A stretch of DNA of 64,000 bases from Prostheceraeus crozeri (Eukaryota > Platyhelminthes > Polycladida > Euryleptidae): contig CAJQUW010005273.1 in assembly GCA_907163375.1 (NCBI GenBank), positions 124,001 through 188,000 of the forward strand. The letters are read 5' to 3'. Positions 34,801 through 44,947 of the stretch are shown here, one piece after another. Numbering within the stretch: the stretch's first letter is position 1; the number at the start of each line of letters is the position of its first letter. Under the pieces are notes generated by a model. That model had not been told where the DNA came from. It saw nothing but the letters and a program-made list of their open reading frames with translations, and ran no database searches. Position numbers and translations under genes: made by a program.

Positions 34801-35690
34801 TGATAAACAGTGGCAATGAAAAATTAATTTCAAATAATTGCTAGGGATTTGCTACAATTAGGTGCAATTAATTAATTTCTCAATTGACGAAATTAAGCTG
34901 ACAATCCTTCTACAATCATTTGCAAATAAGAATGACCAATAAATTCACTATGACTGAGATACTTCTTAGTTGTCTAAACTAATTTAGAGACGCATATGAA
35001 GACCAAAGATCTGTTATAGTGCCCGCTACTTTTGATAAGTGATCCTTAGATAACTTCGTTATAAATTAGTTCTGAGCTGCCAACGACTGTAAGTCGTCGT
35101 GCGAGGATTTCATAGAAGACTTAATTGGTTGTAGTCAAAGTAAAAGCAATTAAATAGACAATTACAATGTGTGGTACCAAATAGTCACCACAGAATTCTG
35201 TTAACTACTGGTTGAATATGTGACAGTGAATTCATAGTCTTGGGAGCAAGGGCTGGTTCAACGCGGTATTGAAATCTTATCAATTTAAAATTTTTGAGTG
35301 ATGAATATGTTTAAAATGTTTTCATCAAAATATTACTGAATTCCAGTTATTGTATTACACATTACTGCATCAAGTTATTGATTATTATTGAATTCTAGCG
35401 AGGTGATGATAATCCAGTCAACCAGTGGCTGTGACTGTACACTCCTCCCCCAAACTAAGTAGATACCGGTAGTACATGATTGTCATAACAGAGAACCCAT
35501 ATATTGTGACACAAATTACATGATGACTTACATGGCACAATCCACATACTGAGGAATGGTTCAAAATGCATTCACTTTGACAATAAGTAGGAAGTATAAA
35601 ATAGATATTCAACAAATAGAAGCAGACATAATTATAATAATGTATTGCATGCAAACACAATTCAAAAAAATATTAAGAATGCAACATAAG
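28811..35690 (-). repeat. Right arm of the long inverted repeat
   Basis: Reverse complement of 1140-5974, longer because of the hAT insertion at 31330-33793. It begins ACCCTAGTCGCCC at the inner edge and ends near 35690 (matching GTTGCATTCTT at 1141). The foldback hairpin lies at about 30594-30718. It contains the same unexplained open frames as the left arm; given the youth of the duplication, their conservation is not evidence of coding. Confidence 0.85.
31330..33793. mobile_element. Non-autonomous hAT transposon in the right arm
   Basis: Perfect 15-bp terminal inverted repeats, CAGTGGTCGGGCCAG. The 8-bp target duplication CTATAGAT lies at 31322-31329 and 33794-33801. The left arm (near 3337-3346) has the empty site with a single CTATAGAT, a direct before-and-after comparison. 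Internal frames (32552-32734 minus, 32686-32952 plus) show no transposase motifs. Subterminal TTTTCGCAG words recur at both ends. Confidence 0.92.
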
Positions 35691-37862
35691 TACTTCACAA
35701 TAGACTCGGTATTATACCCGCGACTGCCGATCAATATCATTTGCCACAAAATATCCAGGATTACAAAACATTCGGAAGCTCTGACATATCAGTCGTTATG
35801 AAAATTAGACGATTTACTTTTATAACCAACTAAATCACAAATGAGGTCCATTTGGTCAGCCGTCTAATGTAGCTAGCTTGAGCCCTATTTCTTAATCAGG
35901 GGATGGGACCATTTGGATTCATGCAGCCTCATCTAAAAAAAGCAAGTATCCACCTACTATTCGTCTCAAACATGCTGTATAAACCGAGTACAGTGGCGCT
36001 GCTTTCTGAATTATTTTGAGTCATGACCGCAGAATGTGCTCATTAAAATTCGTTTCAGTGGTTGAGAAAATAAGGTTTCACTTCAAGACCTCATGTGTTG
36101 GTTCATTTTATAGTATATTATAATATCATGTTTTTCAATTTCATTAACTCATGATTTTAGCATGACACTTAAAAAATTGCAGAAATCTTACTAATTTCCA
36201 ATTTATAATGTTACCCTCTATCAATTGGCCTACTTAGTTTCCTTGCCTGATACTACCTGAAACCTTGTTGCTGTAAACCTAGTACGCACTACATCTACCG
36301 GATGAACAAGGAGTAAAACATAAGTTGTTTTTGAATTCCTACCCAGTCTAAAACAGCCGTGTTACATTCTCCAATATCTATTCCCGAATGAAACCCGGGT
36401 CAGAGTGAGAAAAAGAAATGGAACCCTCAATCGAAGCACAGTATAAAAATGATCACGCTGAAAATGATGCGACGCTTGAACTTTCCTACTGAATTTCAGA
36501 AAAATATTCATTGTTTTTAAATCAAAAACTTTAGCACTGGTAGGTCTAGAAAAAATGTTAAATTTTTTTCAATCTCAAGCACATTATTTCAAAAAGGAGA
36601 CCATGAAGGTGTACGCTTACAGCTAAAATACAATTTAACTCGCACTTCATGGAATAATAACTTGGCTTGTAGCATGAGTGATCGTCTTACCTTCTTTTAC
36701 GAGACCTCCAGCACGTACACTTGAGAGAATCGGCAGAAATTCAGTCACACAGGTATTCGATTCACACTTCTATCATACTTCGCTTAGTTCGAAGATTCAC
36801 GAAATCATAGTTTGCCAATGTAAAGAATCAGCATGAAAAGTCGTTGGCACATCCAGTGAAAGCTTTACAATTCACAGCCCTTCTGTTCGAGTGAGGAGCG
36901 CACATCGAAACGAGCGCAGCAGTATGGCCAGACAGTAAGGTCACGCATTGTTAAAAGAAACGCAAAGTAAGTCAATGCGCGCCAAAGACGGCGAGGACAC
37001 GCGCACACTATGCGTGAGTCACTCTATAAAGCAATGATCCTACGTGTAAGGCAAGATTGATGTTGTTATGACGTCACTCGATCGTATACAGAAGTCCTCG
37101 ACTGAAGGCATGCAAGGAAGAAACGAACTCTCATATTAATGTAGAGCTGCAATTATTAATGAAGTATGGGGAATATGGGTGCTGCTATTGTGCTTGTCTG
37201 TGAAGTCAAACTGCATGTTCATCGACTTCGCTAGTGCAAGTTACACTGTTCAAGTTCAATTCCATTGTTCACGTGTTTGTCTTGGAGATTCGGTTCCGTT
37301 TTGACACCAGCTGCTGGCTAGTGATAAAAAGTTGTGATTTTTCAATCATTTGACGTAAACATTGTCATCATGTAGCTAAACAGATGATTTCAGAAGTCCG
37401 CTTACTGCACTGTTTAATGCTAACAATTACATAGGTATGCAGGAATATTTTTGTTACATCGACAAATTAATTTATAAGTATTTGTAAAATGTTTCAGATA
37501 TGAACATTTAGGTGATTATGATAATATTTGTCAAATAATATTCAAAGATGTATCAAAAATTATTAAAAAATATCAAATATGCAGTATTTGATTGTTTTAT
37601 AAAACAATTATCTAATATTTGTAAAATTTGTCACCATCAGTCATATATTAGATATATTATATTCTCGGTTTTTTCAACCCGGGAATACTGTAAGAATTGA
37701 AAAGAATAATCTTTATTTTATCAATGCGAATTTATCATCAATGTTCAACCGGGATTTATGCATGAATCATCAATGCAAGTTTTTAAGATATTATAATTGC
37801 GTATTTTTGGTTCAATAATGATAATCGATGTATTTTGACAATGCATATAAGCTTTCCAATCC
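35691..37862. other. Unannotated region
   Basis: No convincing gene. A patch with more GC and CpG at 36880-37030 could be a promoter or exon area. ATTT/ATATT-rich simple stretches lie at 37440-37700. No transposon ends found. Confidence 0.4.
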
Positions 37863-37962
37863 TTAAACATGCTTACCAACAATGATTTTCAATTTTGAAT
37901 TTTCCATGGATTTATTGGAATCATCGATCATTGATTCTGTGTCCATGGCTGGGCTACTAGGG
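37863..37962 (-). other. Possible first exon next to a repeat-edge-like motif
   Basis: On the minus strand this reads ACCCTAGTAGCCC followed by CCATGG. It then opens a frame (MDTESMIDDSNKSMENSKLK) that meets a splice-donor-like GTTG|GTAAGC. The first 13 bases differ by one from the ACCCTAGTCGCCC at both inner edges of the long inverted repeat, which are also followed by CCATGG. It may be a third edge of the same repeat family or a short coding exon. Confidence 0.3.
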
Positions 37963-38723
37963 TATACACCAAAAACAAAGACCGCCGCCCAAGAATAACC
38001 ACGACGGTCGACCAAAACACACCCGGCCGGTCGACCCAGAACCACACCAACCCAACTCGCGCTCCAGAGGGGGGGCGGTGTGCGCAGTTGGGAGGATTCC
38101 TTACTACTTTAGTAGATTCACAAGAAGCTCTCTTTGTTTATGAGGACTTTATCAGAAAGATCTATTATATGGTTCATCATTTGTGCTCAGTCAAATGCTG
38201 GAAAATATTTGAAAGTAAAATTATAATATTGCGTCAGTCATTGGTGATCAAATGCAAACATCCTTTACAGACTATCGATCGTTCATCTCAATTTAATCAC
38301 ATAATTCAATGCATTAGCTATTTTGTGAACCTATCGCTGGAATGTCATTGACATTAAATGATGGTCGACAAATATAAGTAATTGAGCATTGAAATGCTAT
38401 ATCGTATTCAATTTCAAGCTCAAGTAGAACAGATTAATATATTAGAGATTATCTTTATGCAAAATATTATCCTAAATCGTCACATGACTCGTCACGCCAT
38501 TCTGCTTTCAAGCTTGTGTCAGTCAGCGGCTAACCTACCTCTTCGAAGCTGCTACATCCACATATATAAAGATCGTCTCCTCAGTGCGTCGCCAACTAAA
38601 AAAAAGAACGACCAACTATTCATTTACATGATGATTTATTCATGGCAACTCACTAGCAGCTGAACATGCTATCCATATTATAAGTATTATATAATACTTT
38701 GGTGTGTGCGCACTTCTATGCCA
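37963..38723. other. Flank of element 2, no gene seen
   Basis: Starts with a G-poor, C-rich stretch and a G7 run (to about 38080), then AT-rich DNA. Frames at 38088-38351 and 38382-38663 look random in composition. Confidence 0.35.
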
Positions 38724-38729
38724 TAGATT

Positions 38730-39218
38730 AGTAGTATATAGTGTGACATCCGGCGCGACGCTTCGCTTCGCTTTGCTTCGCTTGCGCCGGATGTCACACT
38801 TTTGCGGGTTTTTTCAAAAAATCAAAATTTCAAAAATTTCAAAAATTTAGGTAGACTTCAAATTTCACGTGGCCGAAGGCCGAAGGGCGAAAATTTAAGC
38901 GTTTTTTAAAATACCCAATTTTCAAATTTTTCAAAATCTCAAAATTTGAGAATTACAATTTTCACCCTTAAAATCATGACCGTTCCAGGACACCGAAAAT
39001 CATAAAAGATAAGAATCTCAAAATTTGAGAATTACAATTTTCTCGCTTAAATCATGACCGTTGCAGGACACCAAAAATCATAAAAGTTGAGAATTTCAAA
39101 TTCATGAATTTTATCCATCTTTCAGGTTTTTAAAATATAACATGTGACTAATAATATTTCTTTAAAAAATGGAAGAAACAAAAGTGGATGAAACCGCAAG
39201 AATATATCCTTCGTTATC
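38730..39218 (+). repeat. Left terminal inverted repeat of element 2
   Basis: About 489 bp matching 54743-55237 in reverse complement. The outer 70 bp contains a hairpin whose arms are GTGTGACATCCGGCGC and its complement around a TTCGCTTCGC-rich loop. It also includes GGCCGAAGGCC and repeated AATTCTCAAATTT words. The inner end contains a copy of the first codons of the gene at 54792, and a diverged remnant of more of that gene continues to about 39290. Confidence 0.93.
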
Positions 39219-40025
39219 TCAATTAAAAACAGGTGAAATGGTTCTCAATTATTATTAAGATTAGAGCATTATGATAAATTAAGAAGACGCAATTATTACT
39301 TAGTCATTCTTCGTTATTGTATGCTCAACATTATTTAAAGTACTAATTGTGTGAACTAGAAGATCATTGTAACTCATAAACTCAAAATTATTCAATGAAC
39401 CCGTACACTGGCTGATAATTGAAGAGAGAGAAACATCTAGCAGCTTTCCCCTAAAATTATCGTGCTATCTCTTGTCATTTCAATTTACTCATCGGTAAAC
39501 TTTTGGCATTTCAACTTACGCGTGCGTAAAGTTTTGACATTTCAATTTACCCCTACGTAAATTATTTTCAGAATCTGTTTTCAAAATCTATTTTCAAAGT
39601 CTGTTTTCAAATTCAGCTTTAGAAATCGAATTGCAAAATTCATTTAGCGTTTGCCAAACACATACGGGTAGTAAAGTACTTCCCATTGTGAAGACATGAA
39701 TAGATTAAGCACATAAGAGTGCATTGACAATAAAAGCAAATGACAATAAAATTCTTCTTGTGAACTCAGAACGCATAAACGCCGATATGCGGGTTAGTTG
39801 TTATGGCAATTTTAAACAATCATTTTAACGATGAAACATATTTTACAAATGAAGTTCATGAAGAAAATGGAAATATATAAAACAATATAGTTTAGAATAA
39901 TTATAATATAATCATTTCAAAATCGAATAAGTAGTAAGGAAAGTCATCATTAGAGAACAGTTTTAAATCAATACCCCCTCCCTTCTGTCTTCTAGGGGTC
40001 CCTAGAGAAATTTTTTTATTATAAA
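39219..40025. other. Non-coding region with iteron-like repeats
   Basis: No gene. Three units of about 31-33 bp (39475-39573) each contain an inverted pair of the form TTAC-N6-GTAA. They are followed by a 13-bp tandem repeat (TCTGTTTTCAAAA type, about 39566-39616, three to four units). Such direct repeats with internal dyads resemble iterons at replication origins or operators. Inference only. Confidence 0.5.
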
Positions 40026-40505
40026 ATGAGCAACATAAAGGAGTTTTTTAAATTATATGGAACGCAAACCACGACAAATTTCGGCCTAAAGAAAATCGCA
40101 AATGAATTAGGAATAAAGAATTTTCATGTTCTAATGAGAGTCGAATTACAATTCCTAAAAAATAGGCCAACAGGAACCTTCAGTTCCCGGAACAAAGTTC
40201 AAACTGTAAATTTCATAACAAATCTTCATACGTCAGATGAAAAAGGTGTACATTGGTCAGCAGGACAAAGAAATATAAACTGTTCTAATTATTATTTTGA
40301 CTCATACGGACTTCCACCTACAAACGAAGTCAAAAAATTACTTGGCAATGGAATTTATAATACATTTCAAATTCAAAAACCAGGAACTACATATTGCGGT
40401 CAATTATGTCTTTATGTTTTTGAAGCTGGGACATTCCATAACGATGTCTACATGTTTCATAATTTTAATAAACTTATAGTTAATAAGACTGAAGGTTTGT
40501 CCTGA
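40026..40505 (+). CDS. Adenain-like protease (PRO), element 2
   Basis: 159 residues with the C5 protease triad layout: GVHWSA (His), YYFDSYGLPP (Asp) and TYCGQLCLYVF (Cys). It matures viral structural proteins. It is one of two genes on the plus strand in this element. It starts after an A-rich leader (attataaaATG) and ends within a hairpin (GTCCT-GAAG-AGGAC, 40499-40512), followed by a second one (GGTGG...CCACC, 40514-40530). The frame is intact. Only moderate similarity to element 1's protease, so the two elements belong to different lineages. Confidence 0.85.
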   Translation: MSNIKEFFKLYGTQTTTNFGLKKIANELGIKNFHVLMRVELQFLKNRPTGTFSSRNKVQTVNFITNLHTSDEKGVHWSAGQRNINCSNYYFDSYGLPPTNEVKKLLGNGIYNTFQIQKPGTTYCGQLCLYVFEAGTFHNDVYMFHNFNKLIVNKTEGLS

Positions 40506-40530
40506 AGAGGACAGGTGGTGCGTTCCCACC
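40499..40530 (+). terminator. Tandem hairpins at the protease 3' end
   Basis: GTCCTGAAGAGGAC, overlapping the stop codon, then GGTGGTGCGTTCCCACC. GC-rich islands in otherwise AT-rich DNA. They may mark the transcript end, as hairpins do in Mimivirus. Confidence 0.4.
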
Positions 40531-40686
40531 GGCAGACATTAAACGTTCAAGGCGCGTCAAACTTTTGACTATCCTAGGACTACATTTTAGAGCCAAACTT
40601 GACGAGATCGGTGTGGAGGACCTTCCCACACTTTATTTAAATTACAGGAAGGAGTACCATTTCTAGATATTATGTTAGAATTGAAC

Positions 40687-40711
40687 GAACCGTAGGTTCT
40701 ATGGCTACGCC
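40687..40711 (-). terminator. Hairpins downstream of the integrase fusion gene
   Basis: GAACC-GTA-GGTTC (40687-40699) and GGC-TAC-GCC (40703-40711) lie within 45 bp beyond the minus-strand stop at 40730. Confidence 0.35.
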
Positions 40712-40729
40712 TAATGAAAATAATGATAA

Positions 40730-42586
40730 TTAAAAATCAGTTCGTTGTAATTCATTTTGATAAAATCGGCCTCTGATATTTTCATCGTCTAAATCTTTGA
40801 TTTCGTAAGTAATCGGATAAGTTTGGTTTATTTTACAAATTTCAAATATTTCTTTAGTCCAGTATCCGACGAAGCCTTTTTCAAATTTATTCTTATATTT
40901 AAATATTCTAACTCTATCTCCAATTTTAAATTTCGGCTTAAGTTTCTGCAAATTCGGATTACTCTCATTCGAATAATTATTCTCGAAAATTTTCTTTCGG
41001 ATCAAATCAGGGTCGTCAGAAGCATTCTTTGGAGTTTCTTCAATACCAGAATGAACTTTATTATTGTACTCTTCTACAACTCCTGGTAATATCTTCAACC
41101 ATTTCTGATTTCTTTGCTCAGTAAATTTCTTGAATAATTTATTTTTTAACGTCCGATTGAATCTTTCTATCACTACGGCCTTCCCTGCATTTTCAGTTGA
41201 ATAAACTGAGCCTTGGCGATGACTTTCGTCTGTTTCAAATAGTGGCTGAACGTTTCTGTTATAAAATTCCGACCCTTTATCAACAAACAATTTTTTTGGC
41301 TCTCTCTTACTTTCTTTAAAGATTTCTTCAAACGCATATTTAACTGATAGACCACTTTTATTTTTTAAAGGCTTTACCCAAGCGTATCGTGTATATAAAT
41401 CTATAACGGTCAATGCGTACTTAAACCCTCCTTCATTCGGCATATGAATAAGATCAGCACTCCAAATATCATCTTTATTAAATACTTTTACTTTCAATAA
41501 ATATTTAGGCTTTCTGTATTCTTTATGAATTTCAGACGCGTAGGTTCGAGCGTTGCTCTCAGACAGCTTTGCTGTCGTTTCATTTAAACCCTGTCCGAAT
41601 AATATTTTAGCTTGTAAAGCTTTCTTAACAAACATTCTTTCAATTTTTTCTCTAAATGTAGGATTTTGAATACTATCTAATTCTTGAATCATCTTCTTAT
41701 CAGCTGCATGACGAGAACTTAGATCATGATTTCGATAAGCTAAATCATGTCTATAAGCGGCGGCATCTACTCTATTTATTGGTTCTTCACCTGGTTTCGG
41801 ATTATTATTCTCATCTAGTCTTATATCTAATCGAGTTCCTGGACCAGTATATGAATGACCAGGAAGATGTTTTTCTTTTGAATATTTACTCCAAATAAAT
41901 CCAGGAAAGTTTTCTAATGTTTTTTGTATGTCACCACCGTAGGTAGTAGCCAAACTTTGTTTGTTGTCGTTACCTTCATAAATTTTACAATTTGAGTTTT
42001 TATTTTTGTTTAATAGATAATTTAATAAATCTAAATTAGCAATTTTTAATTTAATTAAATTTTCGGAATTTGTAGAATTCATTTTAAAAGATAAAATAAA
42101 TGTTTTACCTATCATACTAGGACTTAGATATATTCCAGAACCATCTTTAGTTTCTTTAATTTCAATTAAATCATCAACATTGTGGAGAATATTTTTAAGA
42201 ACTCGTTTTCCTTCATCAACTAATTTTAATTTACTAATAAAATTATCTACTACTCCTTCACCCCTAGCAACTTTCTCTAACTCTCTATGATGTCGTTTTT
42301 GTTCTTCTAATGCTGCCTTCTCTGATTTATTTTTATTTACTGCTTGGACAATACCAGCTGTCCCACCTGCAACACTTCCTGCAGCTGCTATGCCACCTAT
42401 TATTAGTGGAATTAATGGGAGAATCCCGCCATTCTTTTCTTCTTGTAATTGAATATTCTCTATCATTGGTTTACTTATGTAATACTTTTTTTTGTTAATC
42501 GTAATAGTTTTAGGGGTCTTTTTGTCAACAATATTACGTAATTTTAATTCAACAGTTTTATTATTATTACTTTTTACTTGCGACAT
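40730..42586 (-). CDS. Phospholipase A2-like / retroviral-type integrase fusion
   Basis: A 618-residue open frame with three parts. Residues 50-80 hold a Gly/Ala-rich membrane-active stretch (LPLIPLIIGGIAAAGSVAGG), like adenoviral pX/VI peptides. Residues 240-300 hold a parvovirus-VP1-type phospholipase A2 domain: calcium loop YTGPGTRLD and catalytic YRHDLAY, then HAADKKMI. Residues 355-520 are an rve integrase core with D378 (WSADLIH), D436 (LFVDKGSEF) and E474 (VIERFNRTLK), followed by a C-terminal chromo/SH3-like region (FKIGDRVRIFK). The integrase inserts the element; the PLA2 part would breach membranes during entry. Such a fusion is unusual as far as I know. Confidence 0.85.
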   Translation of the reverse strand: MSQVKSNNNKTVELKLRNIVDKKTPKTITINKKKYYISKPMIENIQLQEEKNGGILPLIPLIIGGIAAAGSVAGGTAGIVQAVNKNKSEKAALEEQKRHHRELEKVARGEGVVDNFISKLKLVDEGKRVLKNILHNVDDLIEIKETKDGSGIYLSPSMIGKTFILSFKMNSTNSENLIKLKIANLDLLNYLLNKNKNSNCKIYEGNDNKQSLATTYGGDIQKTLENFPGFIWSKYSKEKHLPGHSYTGPGTRLDIRLDENNNPKPGEEPINRVDAAAYRHDLAYRNHDLSSRHAADKKMIQELDSIQNPTFREKIERMFVKKALQAKILFGQGLNETTAKLSESNARTYASEIHKEYRKPKYLLKVKVFNKDDIWSADLIHMPNEGGFKYALTVIDLYTRYAWVKPLKNKSGLSVKYAFEEIFKESKREPKKLFVDKGSEFYNRNVQPLFETDESHRQGSVYSTENAGKAVVIERFNRTLKNKLFKKFTEQRNQKWLKILPGVVEEYNNKVHSGIEETPKNASDDPDLIRKKIFENNYSNESNPNLQKLKPKFKIGDRVRIFKYKNKFEKGFVGYWTKEIFEICKINQTYPITYEIKDLDDENIRGRFYQNELQRTDF

Positions 42587-42801
42587 TTTTAATAAAAAAA
42601 TTTTAAGTTATCAAAAATTTTAATCTATTCTAGTTATGAAAAATTTTAAGTTATCAAAAATTTTTAATCTATTCTAGTTACGAAAAATTTTAAGTTAAGA
42701 ATTTTTAATCTATTCTAGTTATGAAAAAATTTTAAGTTACCAAAAAAATTTTATTACTAATTACTAAAAAAATTTTAATCTAAGAATTTAATTAACTTAT
42801 C

Positions 42802-42814
42802 GGACCAAAGGTCC
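42802..42814 (-). terminator. Hairpin after the major capsid gene
   Basis: GGACC-AAA-GGTCC, starting 8 bp past the stop codon side of the gene at 42823. Its exact complement recurs at 44933-44945. Confidence 0.4.
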
Positions 42815-42822
42815 TCAGGTTT

Positions 42823-44157
42823 CTAACCTATCCTAGCCATCTTTCCATTAAGAATTTCAATAGAATATTTTACATCTTCTAGCAATAAACCATAAGCCAT
42901 CAATGAAGTTGTGGAATCTTTCTTTTCAATATTAATTGTTACATCACAACCAGTCTTGATAATATCTTCAGATTGTGCACTTAAATCGAAACAGAAAACA
43001 GGATATAAATGTCTCCAATATCCAGGAGTTAATTGTGGTTCAACTCCAAATTCTATACAAAGATTTCGATAAGAATCATATCCTTTCATAAATTGATTAT
43101 TGGTATCATCGAATCTTAATGGATCAATTGGATATCGGGTTTGATTTAATGAAACTTGTAAACTTCGAATTGTATTAATATGGAAGAGATTATTGTTCTT
43201 ATCAAAACTTGGAGAATTATTTCTTTGAAAAGTTAGTAATAAATATCTTGGCGTATTCGCCGTTCTAGTAAAATGCCAGTTAAATCTTTGTTCGGAAAAA
43301 GTTACTGAACTAGCAGTTCTCTTTAGAAAATTTACTGGAATTGGTTTGTTAGTATTTAATCTTTTTGCAATAGCTGTTTCAACCTCTAAACTAGGAGTAA
43401 TATGCTTAATCCACCATTCAAGTCTATCAATTTTTAAATATGCTTTTTTTCCAGTCTTACCAAGAAAGATTAATTCATTATTTGCTGTGCGATGAATTAT
43501 TAATTTAAATTTTAATTGATATGATATTTTATCATAATCTAAATATCCGAATAATGGAGACAATGACCAATTTACTGTTTGCTTACTTTTCTTGTTAAAT
43601 TCACGTCTTTCTTTATATGCATCATTATTTGTTTTATTTAAATGTTTTGCAATATTTTCTACATCTTTCGCAATTCCTGCTGAATCTGTTCCAGCGTGAG
43701 TTAAATCATCAACAATTATACCATCATTTGTATCAGGAAACCAACCTTCGATTTCATACTTTTTATTATTTTCACCAATTGTTACAAATCTAAGCATTGT
43801 ATCAATTACACCTGGAGAATCACTTATTGTTTCTATATTTTGAGTTGCAACATCTAAACGCATTTGTGTAAATAATCTTGGAAAGAAATTATTCTCTAGT
43901 GCAATATTATCGGTATCTGGTAATGGTGTTGTAAAATTGGCATCACTATATAAAGAATATTCACAGTGTAAAAATGAATCAGGTAAATATATATAACTCT
44001 GCTGATTATCAACTTCAAAAATTAAATCACCTCCAGTATTTACTCTACTGGAAGATCCGGGATTCATAGCAATTCTTATATAGTCATTCTTTTTTTGATT
44101 ATAACTGACGAACGGAGGATCGTCTAATCTAAATTTATTTTCGATAAGCGAAGACAT
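42823..44157 (-). CDS. Major capsid protein (double jelly-roll, hexon-like)
   Basis: 444 residues. Landmarks include VNTGGDLIFEVDNQQSYIYL, ENNFFPRLFTQMRLDV, SDSPGVIDTMLRF, YQLKFKLIIH and YPIDPLRF, followed by a long strand-rich C-terminal half. These match adintovirus/Polinton-type hexon proteins, which form the icosahedral shell. Length fits a small double jelly-roll protein. It starts after tttataaaaATG. Flanked by the integrase fusion and the VI-like gene on the same strand, the usual structural cluster. Open throughout. Confidence 0.8.
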   Translation of the reverse strand: MSSLIENKFRLDDPPFVSYNQKKNDYIRIAMNPGSSSRVNTGGDLIFEVDNQQSYIYLPDSFLHCEYSLYSDANFTTPLPDTDNIALENNFFPRLFTQMRLDVATQNIETISDSPGVIDTMLRFVTIGENNKKYEIEGWFPDTNDGIIVDDLTHAGTDSAGIAKDVENIAKHLNKTNNDAYKERREFNKKSKQTVNWSLSPLFGYLDYDKISYQLKFKLIIHRTANNELIFLGKTGKKAYLKIDRLEWWIKHITPSLEVETAIAKRLNTNKPIPVNFLKRTASSVTFSEQRFNWHFTRTANTPRYLLLTFQRNNSPSFDKNNNLFHINTIRSLQVSLNQTRYPIDPLRFDDTNNQFMKGYDSYRNLCIEFGVEPQLTPGYWRHLYPVFCFDLSAQSEDIIKTGCDVTINIEKKDSTTSLMAYGLLLEDVKYSIEILNGKMARIG

Positions 44158-44271
44158 TTTTATAAAAAATAATTTGACTTTTAGTTTTTCTCACAGACAG
44201 AAAAAATGTTTACTAAAATAGAATTTTAGAATTTTATCAAAAAAATTTTACTAAAAAATTTTACTAAAACA

Positions 44272-44844
44272 TTATTTTAAAATTTTTTCTAGACCAGCTC
44301 CGCTACAGCTTTGCTGGTTAGACCGAAGGTTGCTATTAATACCATTGCCTCTTATTTCTTCAATTGAACGTTTTATGGCTACGCCTGATTTCTTCTTATG
44401 TTTACTATCAGACGGAGCTCCGCTCCTCAAGGTTTCCCCAACAGCTATGTTAGCAATTTTGTTTTTTGTTTCCTCTGAAAGTTTTTTTAAATTTTTTAGT
44501 TCTTCAGAATCATTCCTAAGTTTACGAATAGATTCTAGTTGTTTTAATTCGTTTTGAGACTTGACAGCATTTGATATTGCACTAGCTGTACTACCTATAG
44601 CAGCTGCTCCTTTTGCAGCAGATGTAATCAAATCTTTATTATTTTTAATTAAGTTAACGATACTTCCAATACCAGAAAAGATGCCAGCCCCTTCTTTTTG
44701 AACGGCGCCTGTGGTGCCTAGGAACTTTTGTGTTCCGATTGTTTCTACACTGTCATAATGGTAAACAGATTTCATAGATGGTTCATGAGCAATTTTTTGA
44801 TTTGAAGCAAAATGTTTAAGATTGTGTTTATAAATTAAAGGCAT
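44272..44844 (-). CDS. Protein VI/pX-like minor capsid protein
   Basis: 190 residues. An amphipathic Gly/Ala-rich segment (AGIFSGIGSIVNLIKNN, then ITSAAKGAAAIGSTASAISNAV) is followed by a charged coiled-coil and a basic C-terminus (KHKKKSGVAIKRS). Adenovirus protein VI and related Polinton proteins have this layout and disrupt membranes from inside the capsid. Low sequence conservation makes the name tentative. The 3' end carries a hairpin (ACCAGC...GCTGGT, 44293-44318) inside the coding sequence. Confidence 0.5.
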   Translation of the reverse strand: MPLIYKHNLKHFASNQKIAHEPSMKSVYHYDSVETIGTQKFLGTTGAVQKEGAGIFSGIGSIVNLIKNNKDLITSAAKGAAAIGSTASAISNAVKSQNELKQLESIRKLRNDSEELKNLKKLSEETKNKIANIAVGETLRSGAPSDSKHKKKSGVAIKRSIEEIRGNGINSNLRSNQQSCSGAGLEKILK

Positions 44845-44901
44845 TTTTTAGGATTAAATTTGACTTTTGGGAAAAATATTTACGTTCGGCTAAAGCCTCG
44901 A

Positions 44902-44945
44902 GGAGCTTCGCTCCGATTGGTTAGTAACCTGAGGACCTTTGGTCC
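44902..44945 (-). terminator. Hairpin cluster between small structural genes
   Basis: GGAGC-TTC-GCTCC (44902-44914) and GGACC-TTT-GGTCC (44933-44945), the latter just beyond the stop of the coiled-coil gene at 44948. GGC-TAAA-GCC lies at 44888-44897. Confidence 0.4.
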
Positions 44946-44947
44946 GT

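Noticed and set aside
39475-39616. The iteron-like array as a CRISPR-like array
   Set aside because: Only three units, no spacers of uniform length, and in a eukaryotic virus-like element.
41173-42586. Integrase domain as evidence of an LTR retrotransposon
   Set aside because: No reverse transcriptase, gag or LTRs. It sits with capsid, protease and PolB genes between Polinton-type ends.
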